A stretch of DNA of 64,000 bases, taken from Candidimonas nitroreducens (GTDB lineage: Bacteria; Pseudomonadota; Gammaproteobacteria; Burkholderiales; Burkholderiaceae_B). The notes beneath the pieces were generated by a model. The model had not been told where the DNA came from, did no database searches, and saw only the letters and a list, made by a program, of their open reading frames with translations. Location of the stretch: contig NZ_NJIH01000003.1 of the NCBI RefSeq assembly GCF_002209565.1, forward strand, positions 310,001 to 374,000. Direction: 5' to 3'. Below, one piece after another: positions 56,221-64,000 of the stretch (the stretch's first letter is position 1; each line of letters opens with the position of its first letter). A program made the position numbers and the translations under genes.

Positions 56221-58110
56221 CTACTTCAGGAAGCCCGTCGACAGCCAGGGCACCGCGGCGACGATGATCAGGCCTATGCCGATGGAGCACAGATAGCCGA
56301 TGATGGGCTTGATGCCCTTGGCGGGCTCGACCCGGCCGATGGCGCAGGCCGCGTAATAGCCCACGCCGAACGGCGGCGCGAACAGCCCTATGCCCATGGC
56401 CAGCACCGCCACCATGGCGTAGTGCACTTCGTTGACGCCCAGTTCCTGCGCAATGGGGAACAGCAGCGGCCCGAGCAGCACGATGGCGGGTATGCCTTCG
56501 AGCACGCTGCCCAGTATGACGAAGGCCACGATGGACACGCACAGGAAGGTGGCGCCGCCGCCGGGCAGCGAGCCCATGAAGTCGGCCAGGTCGCTGGAAA
56601 AGCCCGATTGCGTCAGGGCCCAGGCCATGCCGGTGGCCGCGCCGATGATCAGCAGTATGGCCCCCGACAGCGAGGCGGTTTCCAGCAGCATCGGGTAGAT
56701 GCGGCGCAGGTCGAAGCGGCGGTAGACCAGGATGCCGATCAGGCACGAGTAGACGATGCCTATGGTCGAGACCTCGGTGGCGGTGGCCACGCCTTCCACC
56801 ACCGCGGTGCGGATCACGAAGGGCAGCGCCAGCGCCGGCAGGGCCACCAAGAAGCCCTTGAAGATTTCGGGCTTGCTGGCGCGCGGCACGTCGTCGAGGT
56901 TCTCGCGGCGGTTGCGCCACCAGACCACCAGGCACAGCATCACCCCCAGCACCGCGCCGGGCAGCAGGCCGCCGGTGAACAGCGCCGTGATTGACACGCT
57001 GGTGACCGAGCCTATGGTGATCAGCACCAGGCTGGGCGGAATGGTTTCGGTCTGCGCCCCCGCGGCCGACAGCAGCGCGATGAGCTCGCCCTCGTCGGCG
57101 CCGCGCTTCTTCATTTCGGGGAACAGCACCGGCGCGATGGCCGCCATGTCGGCCGCCTTGGCGCCCGAAATGCCCGACACCAGGTACATGGCGCCGATCA
57201 GCACGTACGACAGGCCGCCGCGCACGTGGCCCAGCAGGCTGGCCAGGAAGGCCACCATGCGCTGCGCCATGCTGGTCATTTCGATGAGCAGCCCCAGGAA
57301 CACGAACAGCGGCACGGCCAGCAGGATCAGGTGCGACATGCCCTCGTTCATGCGATTGACCAGGATGGACACGGGCACCGTGGTGCTTAACAGCAGATAG
57401 GCATAGGTGGCCAGGCCGAACGAGAATGCGATGGGCACGCCGGCGAATACGCCCAGCGCCACCAGCCCGACGAAGAAGATCAGCAGGTTGTAGTTGCCCA
57501 GGTCTTCGAAGGTTGGGGTAAGCGAATACAGCAGCGCCCCGATTATGACGATGAGCAGCAGCGAGGCCGCCACCGGGCGCCAGTTGCCCGCCTTGTACAG
57601 GCGCAGCAGCGCGAAGACCGCCATGAATGCCAGGCCGACCGGCAGGGCGGCGGTGCGCCAGGCCAGGCTGATGCCCATGGCGGGGGTGGTGATGACGGAT
57701 TCTTCGTGGGTGGCGTGCAGGCTGGGGCCCAGCACCAGCAGCACGAAGGCCAGCGCCGCCGTGACGGCGAAAACTTCCAGGAAGGCGCGCGTGCGCGGCG
57801 TGGCCTTGCTGACCAGCGCGGTCATGCGCATGTGTTCGCCGCGGCGGAAGGCCACGGCCGCGCCGAGCATGGCCAGCCACAGGAACAACAAAGAGGCCAG
57901 CTCGTCGGACCAGATGAGCGGGGTGTTCAGCACATAGCGGGCGAAGATGCCCGAGAACAGTATGACGACTTCCGCCAGCACCAGCAGGGCGACGGGGATT
58001 TCGATCAGGTGTCCCAGGAATCTGTCGAGCCTGGCGACCCAGGGCGCGGCCCCGGCGTCGCCAAGCCCGCCGCCCGCAATGACTTGCGGATCGGAGGCTT
58101 GCGACAGCAT
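56221..58110 (-). CDS. TRAP transporter fused permease (DctQ-DctM)
   Basis: 629 residues from the ATG at 58110. The N-terminal ~200 residues are a DctQ-type four-helix small subunit (SGIFARYVLNTPLIWSDELASLLFLWLAMLGAAVAFRRGEH), followed by the 12-helix DctM large subunit (NEGMSHLILLAVPLFVFLG, SGISGAKAADMAAI, GGLLPG). The two are fused in one chain instead of separate genes. It starts 13 bp after the dctP-type gene. It imports an unknown carboxylate with sodium or protons. Confidence 0.95.
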   Translation of the reverse strand: MLSQASDPQVIAGGGLGDAGAAPWVARLDRFLGHLIEIPVALLVLAEVVILFSGIFARYVLNTPLIWSDELASLLFLWLAMLGAAVAFRRGEHMRMTALVSKATPRTRAFLEVFAVTAALAFVLLVLGPSLHATHEESVITTPAMGISLAWRTAALPVGLAFMAVFALLRLYKAGNWRPVAASLLLIVIIGALLYSLTPTFEDLGNYNLLIFFVGLVALGVFAGVPIAFSFGLATYAYLLLSTTVPVSILVNRMNEGMSHLILLAVPLFVFLGLLIEMTSMAQRMVAFLASLLGHVRGGLSYVLIGAMYLVSGISGAKAADMAAIAPVLFPEMKKRGADEGELIALLSAAGAQTETIPPSLVLITIGSVTSVSITALFTGGLLPGAVLGVMLCLVVWWRNRRENLDDVPRASKPEIFKGFLVALPALALPFVIRTAVVEGVATATEVSTIGIVYSCLIGILVYRRFDLRRIYPMLLETASLSGAILLIIGAATGMAWALTQSGFSSDLADFMGSLPGGGATFLCVSIVAFVILGSVLEGIPAIVLLGPLLFPIAQELGVNEVHYAMVAVLAMGIGLFAPPFGVGYYAACAIGRVEPAKGIKPIIGYLCSIGIGLIIVAAVPWLSTGFLK

Positions 58111-58123
58111 GGCGAGGCCTGGC

Positions 58124-59140
58124 TCAGGCCAGCGAGCCGACCGATTTTTCCAGAATGGCCCAGGCCGAGTCGCCGAACTTCTTCTTCCATTCGGAATAGA
58201 AGCCCGCCTGGCGCAGCTCGTCGCGGATCGGGCCGCTTTGCGGCGTATTGAAGACCATGCCTTCGCTGGACAGCTTCTTTTGCAGTTCGGCATCGAGCGC
58301 GGCGACGTCGGCGCGTTCTTTCACGCCGGCCTCGTTGACGTGCTTGGCGACGATGGCCTGGATGTCTTTGGGCAGGCGGTTCCAGGCCTTGCCGTTGCCC
58401 AGGAACCAGAAGCCGTCCCACATGTGGTTGGTCAGCGAGCAGTACTTCTGTACTTCGTACAGCTTGGCCGTCTGGATGATGGCCAGCGGGTTTTCCTGCG
58501 CGTCGACCACTTTGGTCTGCAGCGCCGAATACACCTCGTTGAAGTTGATGCTGGTGGGCGCGGACTTCAGGGCCTTGAACATCGAGGTCCAGAGCGGGCT
58601 GACCGGAACGCGGATCTTCAGGTCTTTGAAGTCGGCCGGGCCATTGATGGGATGGTTGCTGGTGGTGACCTGGCGGAAGCCGTTGTCCCAGATGTTCTTC
58701 ATGACCACCAGGCCGCTTTTCTCGATTTCGCCGCGGATGTAGCCGCCCAGGTCGCCGTCCATGGCCTTCCAGACGGTGTCGTAGTTGGGGAAGGCGAAGC
58801 CGATGCCGCTGATGGCCGCCGCGGGCACCAGCGTGGACAGGATCAGGCCCGACAGCGTGAAGAATTCCACCGCCCCCGAACGCAGCTGGTTCAGGGTTTC
58901 GGTATCGGAGCCCAGCTGGCTGCTGGGGAATATTTGCAGTTTGAAGCGACCCTTGGTTTCTTCTTCGATTTTCTTTGCCATTTCCTTGGCGCGCACGTTC
59001 ATGGGGTGCGTGAGGGGCAGATTGTTCGCGTACTTGTAGCGGAAGGTGGTGGCGGCAAGTACGTTCTGCAGGGGAGCGGCGGCGATCGCGGCCCCGGCGC
59101 CGGCGGAAGTGATGAGGAAGGAACGGCGGCTCAGCTTCAT
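58124..59140 (-). CDS. TRAP transporter substrate-binding protein (DctP family)
   Basis: 338 residues from the ATG at 59140; an upstream frame to 59308 adds no signal-like sequence. The N-terminus has a twin-arginine signal (LSRRSFLITSAGAG) ending near LAA-TTF. The DctP fold shows FPSSQLGSDTETLNQLRSGAVEF, the carboxylate-binding Arg in LKIRVPVS, and NEVYSALQTKVVDAQENPL. It delivers the ligand to the fused permease. First gene of the minus-strand operon, divergent from an IclR gene. Confidence 0.95.
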   Translation of the reverse strand: MKLSRRSFLITSAGAGAAIAAAPLQNVLAATTFRYKYANNLPLTHPMNVRAKEMAKKIEEETKGRFKLQIFPSSQLGSDTETLNQLRSGAVEFFTLSGLILSTLVPAAAISGIGFAFPNYDTVWKAMDGDLGGYIRGEIEKSGLVVMKNIWDNGFRQVTTSNHPINGPADFKDLKIRVPVSPLWTSMFKALKSAPTSINFNEVYSALQTKVVDAQENPLAIIQTAKLYEVQKYCSLTNHMWDGFWFLGNGKAWNRLPKDIQAIVAKHVNEAGVKERADVAALDAELQKKLSSEGMVFNTPQSGPIRDELRQAGFYSEWKKKFGDSAWAILEKSVGSLA

Positions 59141-59301
59141 TGAAGTGTCTCCTTGGCCATGGCTTGGCTTATTGATTGAATCGGGTTGCAGGTAACCAGG
59201 TTTTACACGAAAGCCCTTGGTGTGTATATCGGCAACGCCACTTATTCTATGCGCCAATTCTATCTTATGGAACCAGGGAAAACCAAAATTTTCTAAATTC
59301 G

Positions 59302-59329
59302 TTGACAAGCCCTAGGCGTTACGTAGAAT
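59302..59329 (+). promoter_or_regulatory. Promoter of the IclR-thiolase-ligase genes
   Basis: TTGACA at 59302-59307 and TAGAAT at 59324-59329 with a 16-bp spacer, 44 bp before the IclR start at 59373. The AT-rich stretch just upstream (ATTCTATCTTATGGAACC, AAAATTTTCTAAATTC) lies between this and the divergent dctP gene and is the likely IclR binding region. Confidence 0.6.
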
Positions 59330-59372
59330 CGTGCTTTGGAGACTAAATAGATCAAGCTTTTGGGTTCATAGT

Positions 59373-60182
59373 ATGGAACAAAATGAGAGTCCTGCCGTAC
59401 GCCAGCAGGCCTCCGGCACTCAGGCCATACATCGCGCGGTCACCGTGCTGCGCTGCATTGCCCGCAGCCGCAACGAAGGCATAGGGCTGTCGGCGCTCAG
59501 CAAGCAGGCCGGGCTCATCAAGTCGACTACGCACCGGCTCACCACGGCCCTCATCGCCGAAGGCCTGGTCGAGCAGGAACCCGTCAGCCGCCGCTACTAC
59601 GTGGGTTCGGCCTGCCATGCGCTGGGCCTGATCGCCGCCGACCGCTACGGCCTGCACAAGACCGCCGCGCGGCACGTGGCCAGGCTGGCGCATGAAACCG
59701 GCGACGCGGCCTTTTTTTCCATCCGCCAGGACGTGCACGCCATATGCCTGTTGCGCATCGAGGGCGACTATCCCCTGAAGTCGCATGCGCTGCTGGCCGG
59801 CGACCGCCACCCGCTGGGCGTGGGGGCGGGCAGCCTGGCCATGCTCGCCGCGCTCGACGACGCCCAGGCGGAACACTGCATACAGGAAAACCTCGACTAC
59901 ATCGTCGCCAACTACCCGCGCTACAACCGCGAGGTGCTGCGCGAGCTGGTCGCGCGCAGCCGCGCCAGGGGCTATTCGGTGAACCCCGGCCTGGTGCTGC
60001 CGGGCTCGCTGGGCATAGGCAGGGCGGTGCGCGGCGAGAACGGCGATGTCGTCGGCGCGTTGAGCATCGCTACGGTCGAGGGCCGGCTCGGGCCCGAGCG
60101 CGAGGCCGAACTGGCCCAGGCGCTCGAGCGCGAAGTCGGCAAGCTGGAAAAAAGCCTGCGCACGCAGGCGCTGTCGGGCTGA
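59373..60182 (+). CDS. IclR-family transcriptional regulator
   Basis: 269 residues from the ATG at 59373. The N-terminal winged helix (IGLSALSKQAGLIKSTTHRLTTALIAEGLVEQE) precedes the IclR GAF-like effector domain (about 90-260). It is divergent from the TRAP operon and upstream of thiolase and ligase genes on its own strand, so it likely coordinates uptake and breakdown of one acid. Confidence 0.93.
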   Translation: MEQNESPAVRQQASGTQAIHRAVTVLRCIARSRNEGIGLSALSKQAGLIKSTTHRLTTALIAEGLVEQEPVSRRYYVGSACHALGLIAADRYGLHKTAARHVARLAHETGDAAFFSIRQDVHAICLLRIEGDYPLKSHALLAGDRHPLGVGAGSLAMLAALDDAQAEHCIQENLDYIVANYPRYNREVLRELVARSRARGYSVNPGLVLPGSLGIGRAVRGENGDVVGALSIATVEGRLGPEREAELAQALEREVGKLEKSLRTQALSG

Positions 60183-60262
60183 ACGTGGCCCCGCTGGCGG
60201 CGTGCGGCAGGGGTGTGGCCGGCGTGCGGCGCGATAGCCGCGCGGCGCCCGCGTTGGCCGCG

Positions 60263-60326
60263 CAGCAAGGTGGCCGTGCAACAGGGCGGCCACCCAACAA
60301 GGCGGCCACTCAACAGGGTGGCACGA
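60263..60326. repeat. 16-bp tandem repeat upstream of the thiolase gene
   Basis: Four consecutive 16-bp units start at 60263, 60279, 60295 and 60311 with the pattern CAACAAGGCGGCCACT (variable third, sixth and last bases). The array ends 44 bp before the thiolase start. It is intergenic and not a multiple of three, so not a protein repeat. A change in copy number would alter spacing to the downstream gene. Confidence 0.85.
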
Positions 60327-60370
60327 CGGGCGGGCTTTGGGATATCAATTGTTTTTCTAGGACATTCATC

Positions 60371-61543
60371 ATGGCACACAAGGCAGTCATCGCGGGGTGG
60401 TCGCACATCCCCTTCGGCAAACTCATCGAACCCGACACCGAGACGCTCATGGCGCGCGTGTCGCTGGCCGCGCTGCAGCACGCGGGTCTGGCCGGCAAGG
60501 ACGTCGACGGCATCTACGTCGGGGTCATGAACAACGGCTTCCAGAAGCAGGACTTCCAGGGCGCGCTGGTGGCCCTGGCCGACCCCGACCTGGCCTATGT
60601 GCCGGCCACGCGCCTGGAGAATGCCTGCGCCACCGGCTCGGCGGCCTTGTACACGGCCATGGACTTCATCGAGTCCGGGCGCGGCCGCGTGGCTCTGGTG
60701 GTAGGGGCCGAGAAAATGACCAGCCGCCCCACGCCCGAAATCGGCGACATCCTGCTCAATGCCAGCTACCGCAAGGAAGAGGCCGACATCGAAGGCGGCT
60801 TCGCCGGCGTGTTCGGCAAGATCGCGGCGGAATACTTCTCGCGCCACGGCGACCGCAGCCGCGAGCTGGCCATGATCGCCGCCAAGAACCACCACAACGG
60901 CGTCAGCAACCCCTACGCGCAGATCCGCAAAGACCTGGGCTTCGACTTCTGCAACGACGTCTCCGACAAGAACCCCTACGTGGCGCAGCCCCTGCGGCGC
61001 ACCGACTGCTCGCTGATCTCGGACGGCGCCGCGGCCATCGTGCTGGTGTCCGAAGACCTGGCCGCCGATGTGCCGCGCGCCATCCGCTTCAAGGCCCGCC
61101 AGCACGTCAACGACATCCTGCCCCTGAGCCGGCGCGACCCCATCGCCTTCGAGGGCGCCGCGCGCGCCTGGCGCCAGGCGCTGGCCGAGGCCGGCGCCAC
61201 GCTCGACGACCTCGACCTGGTCGAGACCCACGACTGCTTCACCATCGCCGAACTCATCGAGTACGAGGCCATGGGGCTGGCGCCGCGCGGCGAGGCCTAT
61301 AAAGTGGTGCAGGAAGGCATTACGCGCAAGGACGGCCGCCTGCCGGTCAACCCTTCGGGCGGCCTCAAGTCCAAGGGCCATCCCATAGGCGCCACCGGCG
61401 TGTCCATGCACGTCATGGCCTGCATGCAGCTTACCGACAGCGCCGGCGGCATGCAGATCCCGGGCGCGGCGACGGTCGGCGTATTCAATATGGGCGGGGC
61501 GGCCGTGGCCAATTACGTCAGCATCCTGGAGCGCGCCAAATGA
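60371..61543 (+). CDS. Thiolase-family acyl-CoA acetyltransferase (SCP2-like)
   Basis: 390 residues from the ATG at 60371. The active-site Cys lies in LENACATGSAAL, the His in LVETHDCFTIAELIEYEAMGL and the C-terminal GLKSKGHPIGATGVSM motif. The pattern fits SCP2-type/nonspecific thiolases rather than classical PhaA. It probably performs the final cleavage of a 3-oxoacyl-CoA. Its stop overlaps the ligase start (ATGA at 61540-61543). Confidence 0.93.
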   Translation: MAHKAVIAGWSHIPFGKLIEPDTETLMARVSLAALQHAGLAGKDVDGIYVGVMNNGFQKQDFQGALVALADPDLAYVPATRLENACATGSAALYTAMDFIESGRGRVALVVGAEKMTSRPTPEIGDILLNASYRKEEADIEGGFAGVFGKIAAEYFSRHGDRSRELAMIAAKNHHNGVSNPYAQIRKDLGFDFCNDVSDKNPYVAQPLRRTDCSLISDGAAAIVLVSEDLAADVPRAIRFKARQHVNDILPLSRRDPIAFEGAARAWRQALAEAGATLDDLDLVETHDCFTIAELIEYEAMGLAPRGEAYKVVQEGITRKDGRLPVNPSGGLKSKGHPIGATGVSMHVMACMQLTDSAGGMQIPGAATVGVFNMGGAAVANYVSILERAK

Positions 61544-63162
61544 CGCAGGCCGGCGTGCAGGATCCCAAGGGCGGGCTGGCCCCCGTCTCGCGGCGCGTCA
61601 TGAACCTGGCCACTTTTCTTGCGCAGGCGGCGGCGCGGCTGCCGCAGCGTCCGGCGCTGATCTGCGACGATGTGCCCCACACCTGGGCGCAGCTGGAAGC
61701 GCGCGTACAGGCGCTGGCGTGCGCCTTCGAGGCGCGCGGCCTGGGCAAGGGCGACCGCATCCTGGTGCATTCTTCCAACTGCCGAGAAATGCTGGAAGCC
61801 ATGCTGGCCACCTTCCGCATCGGCGCGGTCTGGGTGCCGACCAATTTCCGCATCACCCCGGACGAGGTCGCCTACCTGGCGGCGAGCGCCGGCGTGTCAG
61901 GCTTCATCTGCCACGCCGACTTTCCCGAGCACGCCCGCCTGGCGGCATCCATTCCCGATCTGAAGCTGTTTGCACGCATCGGCCAGGCGCCCTTTGCGCA
62001 GGCCTCGATCGACGAGCTGGCGCGGGAAGGCGGCCCGCAGCCTGCGCACCAGGCCGCGCGCGTCGATTACGACGACCCCTGCTGGTTCTTCTTTACTTCC
62101 GGCACCACCGGCAAGCCCAAGGCGGCCGTGCTTACGCATGGCCAGATGGCCTTCGTCATCACCAACCATATCTGCGACCTGATGCCCGGCCTGTCGGCCG
62201 ACGACGCCAGCCTGGTGGTGGCGCCGCTGTCGCACGGCGCCGGCGTCCATTTCCTGACCCAGGTGGCGCGCGGCGCGGCCACGGTGTTCTCCACCAGCCC
62301 GCGCTTCTCGGTAGAGTGGGCCTGGGCCTCCATCGAGAAATACCGGGTCAGCAACTTCTTCACGGTGCCTACCATTCTGAACATGATGGTGGGCGACGCC
62401 AGCGTCGACCGCCACGACCATTCCTCGCTGTCGCGCATCATTTATGCCGGCGCGCCTATGTATCGCGCAGACCAGAAGCGCGCGCTCGACAAGCTCGGGC
62501 CGGTGCTGGTGCAGTACTACGGCCTGGGCGAAGTCACGGGCAACATTACCGTGCTGCCGCCGTCCGAGCATGCGGCCGACGATGCCGGCATGGCCAAGGC
62601 CGGCTCCTGCGGCTATGCGCGCACGGGCATGCAGGTTTCCATCCAGGACGCCTCGGGTCGCGAACTGGCGCCGCACGAAACCGGCGAGATCTGCGTCTGC
62701 GGCCCGGCGGTGTTCGCCGGCTATTACGACAACCCCGAGGCCAACCGCAAGTCGTTTCGCGACGGCTGGTTTCGCACCGGCGACCTGGGCCACATGGACG
62801 AGCAGGGCTATGTGTACATCACCGGACGCGAGTCCGACATGTACATCTCGGGCGGCTCCAACGTCTACCCGCGCGAAATCGAAGAAAAGGTGCTGGGCTA
62901 CGGCGGCATCAAGGAAGTCTGCGTGCTGGGCGTGCCGCACCCCAAGTGGGGCGAGGTCGGCGTCATGGTGTGCGTGCTGCAGGACGCGGCGCAATGGGAC
63001 GAGCCGGCCTTCCGCGCCTGGCTCGACGGCAATGTGGCGCGCTACAAGCACCCGCGCAAGATCGTCGTCTGGCCTGAACTGCCCAAGTCGGGCTACGGCA
63101 AGATCACCAAGAAGATGGTGTACCAGGAACTGGAGAAACGCGGCCTGCTGCCGGTGGAATGA
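61540..63162 (+). CDS. Acyl-CoA synthetase (AMP-dependent ligase)
   Basis: 540 residues. ANL-superfamily core motifs are FFTSGTTGKPKAAVLTH (P-loop), YYGLGEVTG, WFRTGDLGHMDEQGYVYITGRESDMYISGGSNVYP (hinge) and the C-terminal catalytic Lys in PKSGYGKITKK. It activates a carboxylate, presumably the compound imported by the TRAP system, to its CoA ester for SDR and thiolase steps. Substrate unknown; an aryl or medium-chain acid is equally possible. Confidence 0.94.
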   Translation: MTQAGVQDPKGGLAPVSRRVMNLATFLAQAAARLPQRPALICDDVPHTWAQLEARVQALACAFEARGLGKGDRILVHSSNCREMLEAMLATFRIGAVWVPTNFRITPDEVAYLAASAGVSGFICHADFPEHARLAASIPDLKLFARIGQAPFAQASIDELAREGGPQPAHQAARVDYDDPCWFFFTSGTTGKPKAAVLTHGQMAFVITNHICDLMPGLSADDASLVVAPLSHGAGVHFLTQVARGAATVFSTSPRFSVEWAWASIEKYRVSNFFTVPTILNMMVGDASVDRHDHSSLSRIIYAGAPMYRADQKRALDKLGPVLVQYYGLGEVTGNITVLPPSEHAADDAGMAKAGSCGYARTGMQVSIQDASGRELAPHETGEICVCGPAVFAGYYDNPEANRKSFRDGWFRTGDLGHMDEQGYVYITGRESDMYISGGSNVYPREIEEKVLGYGGIKEVCVLGVPHPKWGEVGVMVCVLQDAAQWDEPAFRAWLDGNVARYKHPRKIVVWPELPKSGYGKITKKMVYQELEKRGLLPVE

Positions 63163-63220
63163 GGCAGCGACACCAGGGCCTGCTCATGCAAAAGGGCGCG
63201 ACGATAAGGAGAGGAAGGCC

Positions 63221-63315
63221 ATGGACAAGCAATCGAATGTCGTGCTGGTAACCGGCGGCGCCTCGGGCATCGGGTAGGCCTTGGCGCAAGGCCTGCTGCG
63301 CGGCGGGCCGCTGCG
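63221..63315 (+). pseudogene. Remnant of a short-chain dehydrogenase gene
   Basis: After a good ribosome site (GGAGAGGAAGG, 63208-63218) an ATG at 63221 opens a perfect SDR N-terminus, VVLVTGGASGIG, then a TAG at 63275-63277, and in the same frame ALAQGLLRGG, the expected continuation of the SDR helix. Beyond about 63310 the similarity ends and the next gene is on the other strand. A nonsense change plus deletion has reduced the gene to about 30 codons. It was originally the last gene of the thiolase-ligase operon. Confidence 0.75.
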
Positions 63316-63368
63316 TTCTCCGCTGTTGGTATTGGCCGCGCCGGCATCGCTGCCTGGCGTGGCCCGCC

Positions 63369-63917
63369 TCATCGCCGGGGTGCGAGGCCCACGGCGTTGG
63401 CGATGTCGATGGCGGCCCGCTCCGATGCAACGGGCAGATCCAGCGTCCCATTGCCTACTGGCCCGTCTAGCCGCATCAGGCCGATGATCGAGCTTCCCAC
63501 CGCCACCACCAGGATCTTTCCCTTGTAGCGGCTGCTGATGTTTGCCAGCTTTTTGGCGCCCTCCGGCGAGAAGCCGAAACGCACGAAGGGCTGCCCTTTG
63601 TCCCAGCGGCGCGCTTCTACCCGGCCCAGGTCTGCCTGCGTCATGGCTGGTCGGGGCAGAACCCAGATCATGCCCTTGGCGGTCTTCAGCGGCGACAGGC
63701 CCTGGGCTTGCTGGCCCTGCGCGAGCATGAAGCCCACCGCAGCCTTCTGTGCCTGCTGCGGCGGTGGCCGGGGCGCGACGAAGGCGGGTGGGGCGGCCAT
63801 CGTCGGCGCCGCGGGCGGCGCTTGGGCGGCGTCCGGCTTGGGCGCCAGGTGCTGGCAGGCCGTTAGCGGCAGGCAGCATAGCAGGGCCCCGTAGACAAGG
63901 GCGGAACGCGATCTCAT
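63369..63917 (-). CDS. Lipoprotein with SecD P1-head-like domain
   Basis: 182 residues from the ATG at 63917 (an ATG four codons earlier is possible; neither has a clear ribosome site). A signal peptide ends in a lipobox LPLTAC, so it is probably lipid-anchored. A Pro/Ala-rich spacer (25-60) follows, then a domain (about 90-180) resembling the SecDF P1 head: FGFSPEGAKKLANISSRYKGKILVVAVGSSI and ending SERAAIDIANAVGL. No SecD membrane helices. Function unknown. Confidence 0.75.
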   Translation of the reverse strand: MRSRSALVYGALLCCLPLTACQHLAPKPDAAQAPPAAPTMAAPPAFVAPRPPPQQAQKAAVGFMLAQGQQAQGLSPLKTAKGMIWVLPRPAMTQADLGRVEARRWDKGQPFVRFGFSPEGAKKLANISSRYKGKILVVAVGSSIIGLMRLDGPVGNGTLDLPVASERAAIDIANAVGLAPRR

Positions 63918-63952
63918 GAAACCGTCCATGGCTGATTCTTGGAGTTGCCGGC

Positions 63953-64000
63953 CTAGCGCCAGCGGTAGCCGACCCCGACCCCGGCGCCGATGTCGCCGCG
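63953..64000 (-). CDS. C-terminal end of a probable outer-membrane barrel protein (partial)
   Basis: Only the last 15 codons and a TAG (63953-63955) are in the window. They read RGDIGAGVGVGYRWR, an alternating Gly/Val pattern with a terminal aromatic residue typical of the last strand of trimeric-autotransporter anchors or other outer-membrane barrels. The rest lies beyond the right edge. Confidence 0.4.
   Translation of the reverse strand, partial: RGDIGAGVGVGYRWR

Noticed and set aside
63176-63195. Third copy of the family B hairpin after the acyl-CoA ligase
   Set aside because: Only the first 12 bases (AGGGCCTGCTCA) match the 14863 element; no matching right arm, so chance similarity cannot be excluded.

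Overview
This 64 kb window is a high-GC, gene-dense chromosomal segment. It carries no rRNA, tRNA, complete insertion sequence, phage or CRISPR array that I can see. The mix of a Bug-type (TctC) receptor, IclR/GntR/LysR-controlled catabolic operons, TRAP and MHS transporters, and the protein sequences themselves point to a betaproteobacterium of the Alcaligenaceae (Bordetella/Achromobacter-like). That assignment is inference from family content, not a database match.

Layout. 0-2 kb: ilvD. 2-7.8 kb: an AT-richer catabolic cluster with a divergent IclR regulator, an HMG-CoA-lyase-like protein, a CaiB CoA-transferase, an isochorismatase-type hydrolase, a Bug receptor and an isocitrate-lyase-family enzyme. 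Its genes are coupled by ATGA overlaps and its substrate is unknown. 7.8-14.1 kb: an iron(III)-type ABC importer encoded with an RraA-family protein, divergent from a GntR regulator. 14.1-17.7 kb: MarR regulator, M20 amidohydrolase and MHS-type transporter.

17.9-55.2 kb is one large purine-salvage and purine-degradation region. Uptake: two purine permeases (NCS2 and AzgA-like). Base to urate: xdhABC and guaD. Urate to allantoin: membrane-bound urate oxidase puuD with its own cytochrome c domain, hiuH and uraD. Allantoin to glyoxylate: puuE, alc and allA. Glyoxylate to central metabolism: gcl-hyi-glxR-ttuD-pyk (glycerate route) and glcB (malate route). amn and a deoxyribosyltransferase-like gene lie at its right end. 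Several LysR and GntR regulators are interspersed. The region is interrupted at 30.4-33.8 kb by an Abi/HEPN-type gene and a vapBC toxin-antitoxin pair around uraD-allA.

55.3-63.3 kb: a second carboxylate catabolic locus with an SDR, a fused TRAP permease and a TRAP binding protein on the minus strand, divergent from IclR, thiolase and acyl-CoA ligase. It ends in the remnant of a second SDR. The window closes with a SecD-head-like lipoprotein and the last codons of a probable outer-membrane protein.

The least explained signal is in the intergenic DNA. There are at least three families of dispersed, strongly palindromic repeats and two large nested inverted-repeat elements (42354-42580 and 51642-51865) with long terminal arms enclosing several hairpins. 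There is also a 25-bp-arm hairpin (14863-14915) and four in-frame or intergenic tandem arrays with 30, 12, 16 and 6 bp periods.
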